A DNA stretch of 64,000 nucleotides from positions 1-64,000 of the forward strand of contig NZ_JAFLJM010000013.1 of NCBI RefSeq assembly GCF_017745675.1, in the 5' to 3' direction. Below the pieces are notes generated by a model. That model ran no database searches and was not told where the DNA came from. It saw only the letters and a list, made by a program, of their open reading frames with translations. The DNA comes from Alkalihalobacillus sp. BA299. Lineage in GTDB: Bacteria; Bacillota; Bacilli; Bacillales; Bacillaceae_F. This document shows, piece after piece, positions 26,281-34,657 of this stretch. How positions within the stretch are numbered: the stretch's first letter is position 1; each line of letters opens with the position of its first letter. The translations under genes were made by a program, and so were the position numbers.

Positions 26281-27102
26281 ATGAAGACGATCATAGTGAA
26301 TGAGAAGACTTTACCACAGGCATATGAACAAGCGACGGATTGTGTAATGGCACTCGGTTACTTTGATGGTGTTCATCTTGGTCATCAAAAAGTAATTGAG
26401 GTTGCTCGTGAAGAAGCACGGCGTCGAGGATTACCACTAGCGGTAATGAGCTTCAGACCACACCCTATTAAGATTTTATCGGGTGGTAAAAAGCAAGTGG
26501 CTCATTTAATGACACTTTGTGATAAGGAGTCTGCTTTACAGCGGCAAGGTGTAGATCTGTTTTATTTAGTTGAATTTACACTTGGATTTGCAGGGCTTTC
26601 TCCAAAGCAATTTGTGGATGACTATTTAGTGAGGCTCAATGTGAAACATGCAGTGGCTGGGTTTGACTTTAATTATGGCGTAAAGGGCTCTGGGAAGCTG
26701 AAGGATATTCCGTCAGATTCAAATGGTGGCATTATGATAACCGAAGTAGATTGTGTGGATTATTTAGGAGAAAAAATAAGCTCTACTGCTATTCGTCAAC
26801 GAATTGTTGAAGGTTTAGTCGATGAGGTTCCACATTTTTTAGGGAAATATTATAAGTTGAAGGCACATTGGGATGGGATTTCATTTCAACCATTGGAGCA
26901 AACGTTATTTCCGAAAGAAGGCGTCTATAAAGTAGAAATACAGCAGTTAAACTCATCTTATTTAACGATGATGGAGATTACTAGTGATTTACAGCTAATT
27001 GCTCATGATTTTTCGTCTATATTGAAAAAGGGAAATGTGATTATTAAATTGTTAAAGTATAGTTCAAGTTCTTTGCCAATCTATTCTAAGGTTTCTTTTT
27101 GA
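26281..27102 (+). CDS. FAD synthetase (RibF N-terminal domain type)
   Basis: 273 aa. Residues ~18-190 match the nucleotidyltransferase half of RibF: ALGYFDGVHLGHQKVI with the HxGH motif, FRPHP, FNYGVKGSG and KISSTAIRQRI. The C-terminal ~85 residues do not show a recognisable riboflavin kinase core (the PTANI motif is absent). It probably adenylylates FMN. It sits between the flavin reductase and a hydrolase with its own RBS (AAGGAG), so it looks like a pathway-dedicated flavin supply gene rather than the housekeeping ribF. Confidence 0.8.
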   Translation: MKTIIVNEKTLPQAYEQATDCVMALGYFDGVHLGHQKVIEVAREEARRRGLPLAVMSFRPHPIKILSGGKKQVAHLMTLCDKESALQRQGVDLFYLVEFTLGFAGLSPKQFVDDYLVRLNVKHAVAGFDFNYGVKGSGKLKDIPSDSNGGIMITEVDCVDYLGEKISSTAIRQRIVEGLVDEVPHFLGKYYKLKAHWDGISFQPLEQTLFPKEGVYKVEIQQLNSSYLTMMEITSDLQLIAHDFSSILKKGNVIIKLLKYSSSSLPIYSKVSF

Positions 27103-27117
27103 AAGGGGTTTGTTGTT

Positions 27118-27996
27118 ATGACGATTTGGACTGATTTAGCAAATGTTTCATTTAAATTGCACTTTGTGGATACGAATGGAATACGTACACGTGTGCTTGA
27201 AGCTGGTTAAGGGGAGCCTTTGATTTTGCTGCATGGAACTGGAGGTCATATAGAGGCGTATGCACGAAATATACCCGAGTTAAGTAAGAAGTTTCGTGTG
27301 ATTTGTATTGATATGGTAGGACATGGTTATACAGATAAGCCGAATCGTCCATATGGCATTGATTTTTATAGTGAACATTTGCTGCATGTTATTCAGGCTT
27401 TAGAGCTTGAAAAAATTTATTTATCAGGTGAATCTTTAGGGGGCTGGGTAGCGGCTTGGTTTGCGATGGAACACCCGGAATATGTGAAGTCGATGGTATT
27501 GAATACTCCAGGAAATGTGAATAATAAACCTGAAGTAATGGCTGCTTTAAAAGCTTCGACATTGAAGGCTGTAAAGGAAGCCAATTATGAAAATGTCAAA
27601 ACACGATTAGAATGGCTAATGTACGATAAAAGCCAGGTGACAGAGGAGTTAATAGAGTCAAGGTACAACATTTATACTCAGCAATCCTTTAAAGAAGCAG
27701 TTCATAATATTGTGTATTTGCAGGAAGTAGAGCCTAGGAAGAAATATACTTGGAATCCAGCGTGGTGCAATAAAATAACAACGCCAACTTTACTGTGCTG
27801 GACTGACCATGACCCAACTTCATCTGTGGAGGAAGCAGGGCCTTTATTACACATGATTCATGGAAGTGAGCTTGCGGTTATAAAGGATGCGGGGCACTGG
27901 CCACAGTGGGAAAAAGTGGACGAGTTTAATAATGTACTAATTGAATATTTATTGAATGGAAAAGTACTATATAAGATTAGTTATGGAGCGAAATGA
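27118..27996 (+). pseudogene. second meta-cleavage hydrolase, interrupted by stop
   Basis: ATG 27118 opens DLANVSFKLHFVDTNGIRTR, but codon 31 is TAA (27208-27210), where Gln or Glu is usual before GEPLILLHGTGGH. The rest is in the same frame and complete: Ser in SGESLGGWVAAW, Asp in CWTDHDPTS, His in DAGHWPQWE. One substitution separates it from a full-length gene. AGGGGAG just after the stop could drive re-initiation at TTG 27220, but the product would lack the first beta strands. Confidence 0.85.
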
Positions 27997-27999
27997 ATA

Positions 28000-28782
28000 A
28001 TGAATAATAAAGTTCAACAATTGGTTCAGCTTTTAGATGATGCCTTTCATAATCATCAATCGATTAGTCCTTTAACTAATCATGCAGAAGATTTAACAAT
28101 TGATGAGGCGTATGCCGTTCAACTAGAAAGAGTAAATGTCGCAATCCAGGCTGGAGAAGTGATTAGTGGTAAGAAAATTGGTCTCACTTCTGTAGCGATG
28201 CAAAATTTACTTGGAGTGGATCAACCAGATTATGGTCATTTATTTCACTCAATGGAAGTGAAGGATGGAGAGGATGTTTCTCTGAAAACATTATTCCAAC
28301 CTAAAGTTGAAGGGGAAATTACTTTTGTTTTGAAAAAGGATTTAGTGAGTCCTAACGTGACGGCTGAAGATGTTTTACTAGCAACTGATTATGTTGTGGC
28401 TGCTATTGAAATTGTTGATAGTAGGGTGAAAGATTGGAAGATTAAGCTAGAAGATACTGTTGCAGATAATGCTTCATGTGGCTTGTATGTTTTAAGTGAA
28501 AAAGCAGTTCCGTTAAACGGAGTGGATTTGAAAAAAGTGCAAATGAAGCTTTTGAAAAATGGAGAGGTTATCAATGAAGGCTGTGGTCTGAACGTGTTAG
28601 GAGATCCAGCGATTTGTGTGGCATGGCTAGCTAATAAGTTATCTGAATATAATGTAACATTGAAAGCTGGGGAAGTAATCTTATCTGGCGCATTATCTGC
28701 AGCAGTAGAAGCAGAACCTGGGGATCAGTTTACAGCTGTGTTCACTGAGCTAGGTAGTGTTAGTGTGAATTTTACAGAATAG
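28000..28782 (+). CDS. 2-hydroxypenta-2,4-dienoate (2-keto-4-pentenoate) hydratase
   Basis: 260 aa, FAH-superfamily hydratase of the DmpE/MhpD type. It has IDEAYAVQLERV, GKKIGLTSVAMQ, metal-binding Glu residues in VEGEITFVLKKDL and AAIEIVDSRVKDW, then LSGALSAAVEAEPGD. It adds water to 2-hydroxypentadienoate, giving 4-hydroxy-2-oxovalerate, normally the substrate of aldolase DmpG. The aldolase gene is missing here, so the product needs an aldolase from elsewhere. Confidence 0.9.
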   Translation: MNNKVQQLVQLLDDAFHNHQSISPLTNHAEDLTIDEAYAVQLERVNVAIQAGEVISGKKIGLTSVAMQNLLGVDQPDYGHLFHSMEVKDGEDVSLKTLFQPKVEGEITFVLKKDLVSPNVTAEDVLLATDYVVAAIEIVDSRVKDWKIKLEDTVADNASCGLYVLSEKAVPLNGVDLKKVQMKLLKNGEVINEGCGLNVLGDPAICVAWLANKLSEYNVTLKAGEVILSGALSAAVEAEPGDQFTAVFTELGSVSVNFTE

Positions 28783-28809
28783 AATCAAGAACAACAATAG
28801 GGGGGAAAT

Positions 28810-29775
28810 ATAGATGATTTTACGATTGGTTTCTCAGAATTATATGTAACGGACTTAAAAGCATCCAGAAAATTTTATGTTGAAACATTGGGGTTTATAG
28901 AAGTAAAGCAAGTTGGCAACAGCCTGTTTTTAAGAGGAATTGAGGAGTTTGACGAGTTTTCATTTATCTTAACTGAAAAACCAAGTGCGGCTTACGGTTG
29001 TTTTGGTTTACGAGTATCTAGTAAAGAATATTTAACGGAGTTAAAAGAATGGCACGATCAAATGGGTATTCCAAATGAGTATGTGGCTGAAGGTTTCTAT
29101 CCAGGTCTTGGATCATGCTTAAAGGTTGTTTAGCCAAATGGACATTCTATAGTCTATTATCATTCGATGTAGCAAGTTTCTATTAGAGATGAATCGGGAA
29201 AGATTAAAGTATTGCCGATGAGTAATACACATCAGTTTAATGGTATTCCACCTATTAAAATCGATCATATGAACTTACGAGTCGAAAATGTCGATAAAGC
29301 GCTTGAATATTGGCAAGCCCTTGGATTTAAAATTTCTGAATTCGTAAAAGATGGAGACGAAAAGTTTGCGGCATGGGTACGGCGTGCAACGTTTACGCAT
29401 GATGTAGCATTAGTAAAAGCATCGAGAGCTGCACTCCATCATGTTGCATTTATTGTAGATGGTGTATTAGGAGTAGTGCGTACAGCTGACTTATTGGCTG
29501 ATGCTGGATTCCGTGATTCTATTGAATATGGTCCTGGCAGACATGGAGTATCCAATGCATTTTTCTTATATATTAAAGACCCAGACGGACATCGTATCGA
29601 GATTTATGCACATGATTATGCGCGTGATTTAGATATGGAGACGATTGGCTGGACCCGTGAGGAATATAATGAAAAAGGAAGATTATGGTGGGGTTCAACT
29701 GTACCAAAATCATTCTATGAAGAGTTTTCAGATGCTAATCCTCACTTTTTGACTAGAAGGAGAGGGTTTAAATAG
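28810..29775 (+). pseudogene. second extradiol dioxygenase, three point lesions
   Basis: One open phase of ~320 codons encodes a VOC extradiol dioxygenase: FTIGFSELYVTDLKASRKFY at the N-terminus, then IKIDHMNLRV, ALHHVAFIVDG (metal His) and DGHRIEIYAHDY (metal Glu). A RBS-like GGGGGG is followed by ATA (28810) where ATG is expected. TAG codons interrupt at 29131 and 29170. All three are explained by G-to-A or C-to-T changes. The C-terminal domain alone could be made from 29212, but without its partner module. Confidence 0.82.
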
Positions 29776-30137
29776 AGTAAAGAGTTAAATGTAAATCAAA
29801 TAAAAGTACAATAACTTAAGTATTTCCCTACGTTAAGAGATTTTGAGGTACATTAAGTATTTCAGATTTAGTAGCTTACTTAAATCTGAAGCGTTGTTAA
29901 TTACTAAAGGGAATTTAGAAGAATGGACTAATTATTCAAAAAATCATTGCTTACAAGAAGTAAGAAAATACAGTGATTTAATTAAGCAAAATTGAATTAT
30001 ATTAATCAATCTTTTTTATAAAAATAATCTCATAAAACAATTCTAACCTCGTATTTTGATCAATCTTTTTTCAAAATGCGAGGTTTTCTTCTATTAAATA
30101 ATCAACGATTGTACTACAATTAATAAAAAGGAATAGA
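29776..30137. other. intergenic region with possible gene tail
   Basis: In one frame, ~29843-29993 reads as ~50 residues ending ITKGNLEEWTNYSKNHCLQE..LIKQN. It has no RBS and may be the 3' end of a lost gene. The right part holds a strong terminator. Confidence 0.35.
30045..30092 (+). terminator. Rho-independent terminator
   Basis: 15-bp stem AACCTCGTATTTTGA / TCAAAATGCGAGGTT (one G-U) with TTCTTCT after it. It closes the catabolic operon region. Confidence 0.8.
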
Positions 30138-31133
30138 GTGTCAGGAGGAGCATTTGCTTCGATCGTTTCTAAGCAGGTAGTAGCATTTCGAAATTTATCT
30201 TCTATAGAGCAGTATTTAGTTCTATTACAATGCTTTTGGGAAAAACTTGATTGGTCGGTTTTTGAGAGAAGGCATCGCTTTCGTCCTCCATCTAATATTG
30301 ATTTTCTGTTTGAATCTTTAGAGAAATATGCAGCTAATAAGAAAATTAATGTTAATACAAATGAGGATTTAAAACAACTTCTTTATCAATACGATCACTT
30401 TCTTCTGTACTTTAGCTACTTAGGGCTTTGGGAGGTTGAGCTTAATAAAGAAAAGGATTATGCGGGTACCCACTTTATGGCCAAAACATTGAAATTAACA
30501 CCGTTATTTAAAAAGATAGATAAAGCATTGGCGAAAAATTGGCTTGAGCATCTAGAAGAAAGTAACAGTAGGGATGCTGGTTTAGAGTCATTTCTCAGTT
30601 TGATCGGTATTAATCAGTCCATTTTAAAACCTAAAAAAAGAAAGAAAAAGGAAATAACTCCATTGGTAACTTTATTAAAGCCCATTTTCCCTGAGGCTAA
30701 TTTGGATAATCCGTTTTTATCAAACGGGAAAAAATTCACGTCGGGAGTCTTTACCTTAAAGGTGACCTTTGGTAGCAGTTGTTCTCGGACGATTCAAATC
30801 TCTAGCTCTCATACGTTACTTGACCTGCATAAATTGATTCAAAGAAGCTTTGGATTTCAGGATGATCATCTGTATTCGTTTTATATGGATGGAAAGAAAT
30901 TTAGCAAAAATTGCTATAATTGCCTTGAAGAAGGAGTTGGTCCATTTGTAAATGAAGCACAATTTGGAAGCTTACAATTAATTGAAGGTCAAAGGTTTTT
31001 ATATTTATTCGACTTTGGTGACGAATGGAAATTTGATATAGAAGTAATTAGAATTTCGGAAGGAACTGATATTATCGAGGCAAAAATCGTAGATCAAAAA
31101 GGGGAAGCTCCTTTGCAATATGGCGATTTCTAA
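30138..31133 (+). CDS. plasmid pRiA4b ORF-3-like / TnpR-passenger family protein
   Basis: 331 aa. The C-terminal ~120 residues match the pRiA4b ORF-3-like domain (TLLDLHKLIQRSFGFQDDHL, YSFYMDG, LYLFDFGDEWKFDIEV), common on mobile elements and in some chromosomes, of unknown function. The N-terminal ~200 residues are helical with a Lys-rich linker (KPKKRKKKE). GTG 30138 is the best start seen (AAAAGG ~8 nt before), though a longer ancestral N-terminus cannot be excluded. Neighbouring debris makes a decayed mobile element plausible. Confidence 0.7.
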   Translation: MSGGAFASIVSKQVVAFRNLSSIEQYLVLLQCFWEKLDWSVFERRHRFRPPSNIDFLFESLEKYAANKKINVNTNEDLKQLLYQYDHFLLYFSYLGLWEVELNKEKDYAGTHFMAKTLKLTPLFKKIDKALAKNWLEHLEESNSRDAGLESFLSLIGINQSILKPKKRKKKEITPLVTLLKPIFPEANLDNPFLSNGKKFTSGVFTLKVTFGSSCSRTIQISSSHTLLDLHKLIQRSFGFQDDHLYSFYMDGKKFSKNCYNCLEEGVGPFVNEAQFGSLQLIEGQRFLYLFDFGDEWKFDIEVIRISEGTDIIEAKIVDQKGEAPLQYGDF

Positions 31134-31310
31134 AGTTAAGCCTTTAGGTGCTGATAAAGTAAGTGAGTACAGGATAGAAGATTTTATAAACGAAATACGG
31201 TGAGACTTATGATGTTATTTTCGATACAGTTGATGTTGTTATTGAATATTGGAAGGAAGCAGCCTTAGATAAACCGTCTGTTGTTAGATGTTCAAAGTTA
31301 AACACGTTCA

Positions 31311-31547
31311 CTATAAAAGATTTTTGATAGATGGTGATATGAATTTAAATCTTCCATTAACGATATGAGTAGCAATGATATCACCTGAGTTTTCTACGAT
31401 AAACTGGTAATCTTTATGATGTTGTGCTAGTTCTTCCTTCACTGCTCTTTCTATAATATGAAACAAGGAGGTCTGCTTCTAATTGCATAATTTCTTCTTG
31501 TGGGTCGTACATATTTTTTTCGTTTTTTTATTTAAGTCGGAATTCAT
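31311..31547 (-). pseudogene. PAS-domain signalling protein, N-terminal remnant
   Basis: A start at 31547 with RBS (GGAGAA) reads MNSDLNKK; the frame shifts in an A run and again near 31460. The pieces MYDPQEEIMQLEADLL and ERAVKEELAQHHKDYQFIVE, then NSGDIIATHIVNGRFKFISP, are the start of a PAS domain as in sensor kinases or GGDEF proteins. Everything after SIKNLL is gone. Confidence 0.6.
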
Positions 31548-31580
31548 GTTTTTAATTCTCCTTTAATTTTAAATAAAAAA

Positions 31581-31620
31581 AACCAAAAGAAGCATCCCTT
31601 TCAGAATACTGCTTTTGGTT
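31581..31620 (-). terminator. Rho-independent terminator (minus strand)
   Basis: AACCAAAAG / CTTTTGGTT stem. On the minus strand it is followed by T8. It would end the fragmentary - strand gene at ~31665-31830. Confidence 0.65.
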
Positions 31621-32253
31621 CATGTCTAGCTAATATTATCTAGCTCATTTCCACCACTTTATTTAATTTTTAATTTCTCCTTCAGTAATCAAAATAATGG
31701 GACTTTCATCTATTTCGAAATCCCACTCAACAAAAATGTCATTGATTTTTCTATTCAAAATACTTGTAAAATCAACAGTACTATATAAATATCCTTTTTC
31801 GACAGATCTTTTTATGCCTTTCAATAATAATTCTCACCATACCGTATGACCTCTTTTTCGATTCACACAAGAATACCGCTACGCATGACAAGAATGGTTC
31901 TTGGGTTAAGTTCAAAAGAAATTATTGAGTCAGGAGCTTTTTGAGCATACAATGATTTCCTGTTCAATAGCCTCCTGCCCCATTATAATTTTCATTTGCA
32001 TATTTTGATTATATTATAAATTCACATTTTTTTTCAAACGTTTCAAACGCAAGCAGACGATTTAGGGTGTCTGGATTGAATAAAAAATTATAAAGCATTT
32101 TTTTTTATTATCTGAAAATATAAATCTATTAAATAAACACTTAGTAAAAAATCCTTATTAAATATCGTAGGTAATAATGTTTATTTTTACTAGGACAAAC
32201 ATACAATCAAAATTTTTCCTGCTTTATATATTATATAAATAGGAGGTGAAAGT

Positions 32254-34038
32254 TTGATGCAAGCAAGAAACTCACAAAATGCATTGGGTCTTGATGTTTC
32301 CCATCACCAAGGGTCGATTGATTGGCCAAAAGTGAAAGCGGCAGGAAAATCATTCGTTTTTATAAAAGTGACAGAAGGAGTAGGGTTTATAGACCCGAAA
32401 TTTCACGAAAATTATGTTGCTGCAAAAAAAGAAGGGTTTATTGTAGGGGCCTATCATTATGCAACTCCGGCTATAGATGATGCGATAGAAGAAGCAGATT
32501 ACTTTGTTGATACGTTACTCAAATTTAATGCATTACAAAAAGGAGATCTACCTCCAGTATTAGATCTTGAAGAACACCGAGGATTAAATAAAGATGAATT
32601 AACAAATTGGGCGCGTAATTGGATTAACAGAGTAAAGGAAAGAATAGGGATTGAACCGATTATTTACTCTTACCCGTGGTTTATCGATACCCACCTTCAT
32701 CCAACGCTTCATGATATTCCTTTATGGTTTGCGAGATACGGAGTGAATCAACCACGTGATTATGGTGGGTGGAATAGGTGGACATTTTTACAATATACAG
32801 CCTCAGGTTCCGTAAATGGAATAAATGGACCTGTTGATCTCAATGAGTTTGATGGAACCGTAGAAGATTTAAAGGAATTTGTAAGCTTGGCTACTCAAAA
32901 CTTAAAACTACCAACCTCTATCACTATAACTTTGGAATTGCTATTAGAGAAGAGTAAAAGCTACTTTGATAATTTACATCCAGTAGTTCGTGATAAAGCC
33001 ATCCAATTAATTACTGAAGGTTATAAGCAGAAAATAAATGGAGTTATTATTAGTGGTTTTCGCTCGATAGAAAAACAAAATGAATTATATGAGCAAGGAA
33101 GGAGTAAGCCAGGAAATATCGTAACAAATGCACCTGGAGGTCATAGTTATCACAATTATGGATTAGCAGTCGATATTGGAATTTTAAATCCAGATGGTAA
33201 ATCCTTTAATTGGAATGACTTAAATGCATTCAAGCAATTAGGTCAAATTGGTGTTTCGCTTGGCTTCGAATGGGGAGGCAACTGGAGAACTTTTAAAGAC
33301 TATCCACATTTTCAATATACGTTTGGACTTTCTATCAAAGATTTACTAAGTGGAAAACGACCACCTGATCACCCATTCTTACAAGAAGGTGATAAAGGTG
33401 AAGAGGTCGAGAAATTACAAACGTATTTAAAAAAGCTAGGATTTTATAAAGGATCGATAGACGGAATATTTGGCCCCGTTACAAAAGAAGCGGTCAAAGC
33501 CTTTCAAAAATCACAGGGGTTAACCGTGGATGGGATCGTTGGGTCGAATACGAGGGAAGCCCTGAAAAAAGCATTATCCACTCCGCAACCAAAGCCGTCT
33601 CCTGAAAAGAAAAACTTGGAACGTGGAGCTCAAGGGGAAGAAGTAAAGAGCCTTCAAACCACGCTTAAAAAGCTAGGGTATTATAAAGGAACGATAGACG
33701 GAATATTTGGCCCCGTAACAGAACAAGCGGTCAAAGCATTTCAAAAATCAAAGGGATTAACCGTGGATGGGATCGTTGGCCCGAATACGAGGGAAGCATT
33801 ATCAACTGCCCAACCAAAGCCGTCCCCTGAAAAGAAAAACCTGAAACGTGGAGCTCAAGGAGAAGAAGTAAAGAGCCTTCAAACCAGACTTAAAAAGCTA
33901 GGGTATTATAAAGGAACGATAGATGGAATATTTGGCCCCGTAACAGAACAAGCGGTCAAAGCCTTTCAAAAATCAAAGGGATTAACCGTGGATGGGATCG
34001 TTGGTCCGAACACAAGGGAAGCCCTTAATAAAAAATAA
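32254..34038 (+). CDS. modular lysin: GH25 muramidase + M15 peptidase + three peptidoglycan-binding domains
   Basis: About 594 aa. Residues ~10-210 are GH25 lysozyme (LGLDVSHHQGSIDW, PPVLDLEEHRG, WTFLQYTASG). Residues ~225-360 are an M15/VanY-type peptidase (ISGFRSIEKQNELYEQGR, zinc motif HSYHNYGLAVDIG, PHFQY). Three PG_binding_1 repeats follow (~375-435, 455-510, 530-590), each with FYKG/YYKG..DGIFGPVT..AVKAFQ. It would cut both glycan and peptide bonds. There is no signal peptide, as in phage endolysins, yet no holin or phage gene is nearby. RBS AGGAGGTGA; ATG 32254 or 32257. Confidence 0.9.
   Translation: MMQARNSQNALGLDVSHHQGSIDWPKVKAAGKSFVFIKVTEGVGFIDPKFHENYVAAKKEGFIVGAYHYATPAIDDAIEEADYFVDTLLKFNALQKGDLPPVLDLEEHRGLNKDELTNWARNWINRVKERIGIEPIIYSYPWFIDTHLHPTLHDIPLWFARYGVNQPRDYGGWNRWTFLQYTASGSVNGINGPVDLNEFDGTVEDLKEFVSLATQNLKLPTSITITLELLLEKSKSYFDNLHPVVRDKAIQLITEGYKQKINGVIISGFRSIEKQNELYEQGRSKPGNIVTNAPGGHSYHNYGLAVDIGILNPDGKSFNWNDLNAFKQLGQIGVSLGFEWGGNWRTFKDYPHFQYTFGLSIKDLLSGKRPPDHPFLQEGDKGEEVEKLQTYLKKLGFYKGSIDGIFGPVTKEAVKAFQKSQGLTVDGIVGSNTREALKKALSTPQPKPSPEKKNLERGAQGEEVKSLQTTLKKLGYYKGTIDGIFGPVTEQAVKAFQKSKGLTVDGIVGPNTREALSTAQPKPSPEKKNLKRGAQGEEVKSLQTRLKKLGYYKGTIDGIFGPVTEQAVKAFQKSKGLTVDGIVGPNTREALNKK
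33595..34035 (+). repeat. 225-bp tandem repeat in lysin gene
   Basis: Two nearly identical 225-bp units (33595-33819 and 33820-34035) encode the linker PKPSPEKKNL plus one peptidoglycan-binding domain each (75 codons). A more diverged third domain precedes them at ~33370-33580. The high DNA identity points to recent duplication. Confidence 0.85.
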
Positions 34039-34170
34039 ATGAAACTTAAAGACTGTCAACGATTACTGAAGTTTGACATACTAAATAGTTTGGAAAATGA
34101 CACACTAAATTACAGAGTGACAACAAATACGTTATTTCATAGGAAATAAACAATTCTTGAATAAGATTAA

Positions 34171-34210
34171 AACGCTTGGATGAAGTATAAATCCAAGCGT
34201 TGTTATTTCC
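34171..34210 (+). terminator. Rho-independent terminator of lysin gene
   Basis: Perfect 11-bp stem AACGCTTGGAT / ATCCAAGCGTT with a 9-nt loop, then TGTTATTTCCTTT. Confidence 0.8.
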
Positions 34211-34301
34211 TTTACTATTTTCATTATAATTCCAATTCCCAATGTTTTTTACCGGTAATTTCCATTGATTTCATAGTATCAGAACTACAGAAGAGATTAT
34301 C

Positions 34302-34342
34302 CCCCTTTTTCATAGAAGCTGTAGATGCAAAAGGGGTTTTTA
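34302..34342 (+). terminator. possible second terminator
   Basis: CCCCTTTT / AAAAGGGG with a 19-nt loop that can pair further, followed by TTTTTAT. Confidence 0.6.
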
Positions 34343-34657
34343 TATTGGTAATTTAAACATTTAGTTGATACTACTATTATGGTAACACATTATAGTAATT
34401 GTTATGAATTATGATTGACGTTCACAAAAACTTTGTGTATATTTATTGAGTGTGAATATAAATAGTAATAGTTACGATTTATTCCTCTATCACCATTTTT
34501 ACTATTTTACTATCTTGCTATTTTTTAAAAGAAAAAATGACGAAACAAATGTACATAATTGTTCAAAACAAAGTCGACGAGCAGCACCTGTAAAACGGGC
34601 TGCGATTTCGTGAAAAGAAAGAAAATAGTTTTTCTAAAACAAGGAGTGGAATAAACA

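Larger units (their letters stand above)
31134..32253. other. 1.1-kb region of gene debris
   Basis: No intact gene. On +, a broken frame ends ~31327 (TYDVIFDTVDVVIEYWKEAA.., DKPSVVRCSKLNTFTIKDF), an unidentified C-terminal fragment. On -, a PAS-protein stump lies at 31311-31547. A further - strand fragment at ~31665-31830 encodes VEKGYLYSTVDFTSILNRKI and FVEWDFEIDESPIILITEG before its stop, unidentified. The last ~200 nt are A+T-rich and precede the lysin gene. Confidence 0.5.
34039..34657. other. 619-bp intergenic region before nickel importer
   Basis: No gene seen. It contains two terminator hairpins (34171-34210, 34302-34342). A possible dyad TTCACA (~34422)/TGTGAA (~34451) lies upstream of the nik operon, and there is a small hairpin GCAGC..GCTGC (~34583-34605) in the putative leader. 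No NikR site or known riboswitch was recognised. Confidence 0.5.

Noticed and set aside
29212..29775. Separate small dioxygenase gene starting at 29212
   Set aside because: It is in frame with upstream sequence matching the N-terminal module of the same enzyme; two TAG codons and a lost start better explain the short frame.
34531..34657. nikA leader as a NiCo or cobalamin riboswitch
   Set aside because: Only a small GCAGC/GCTGC hairpin is visible; the conserved cores of those riboswitches were not recognised, and NiCo riboswitches usually control efflux.
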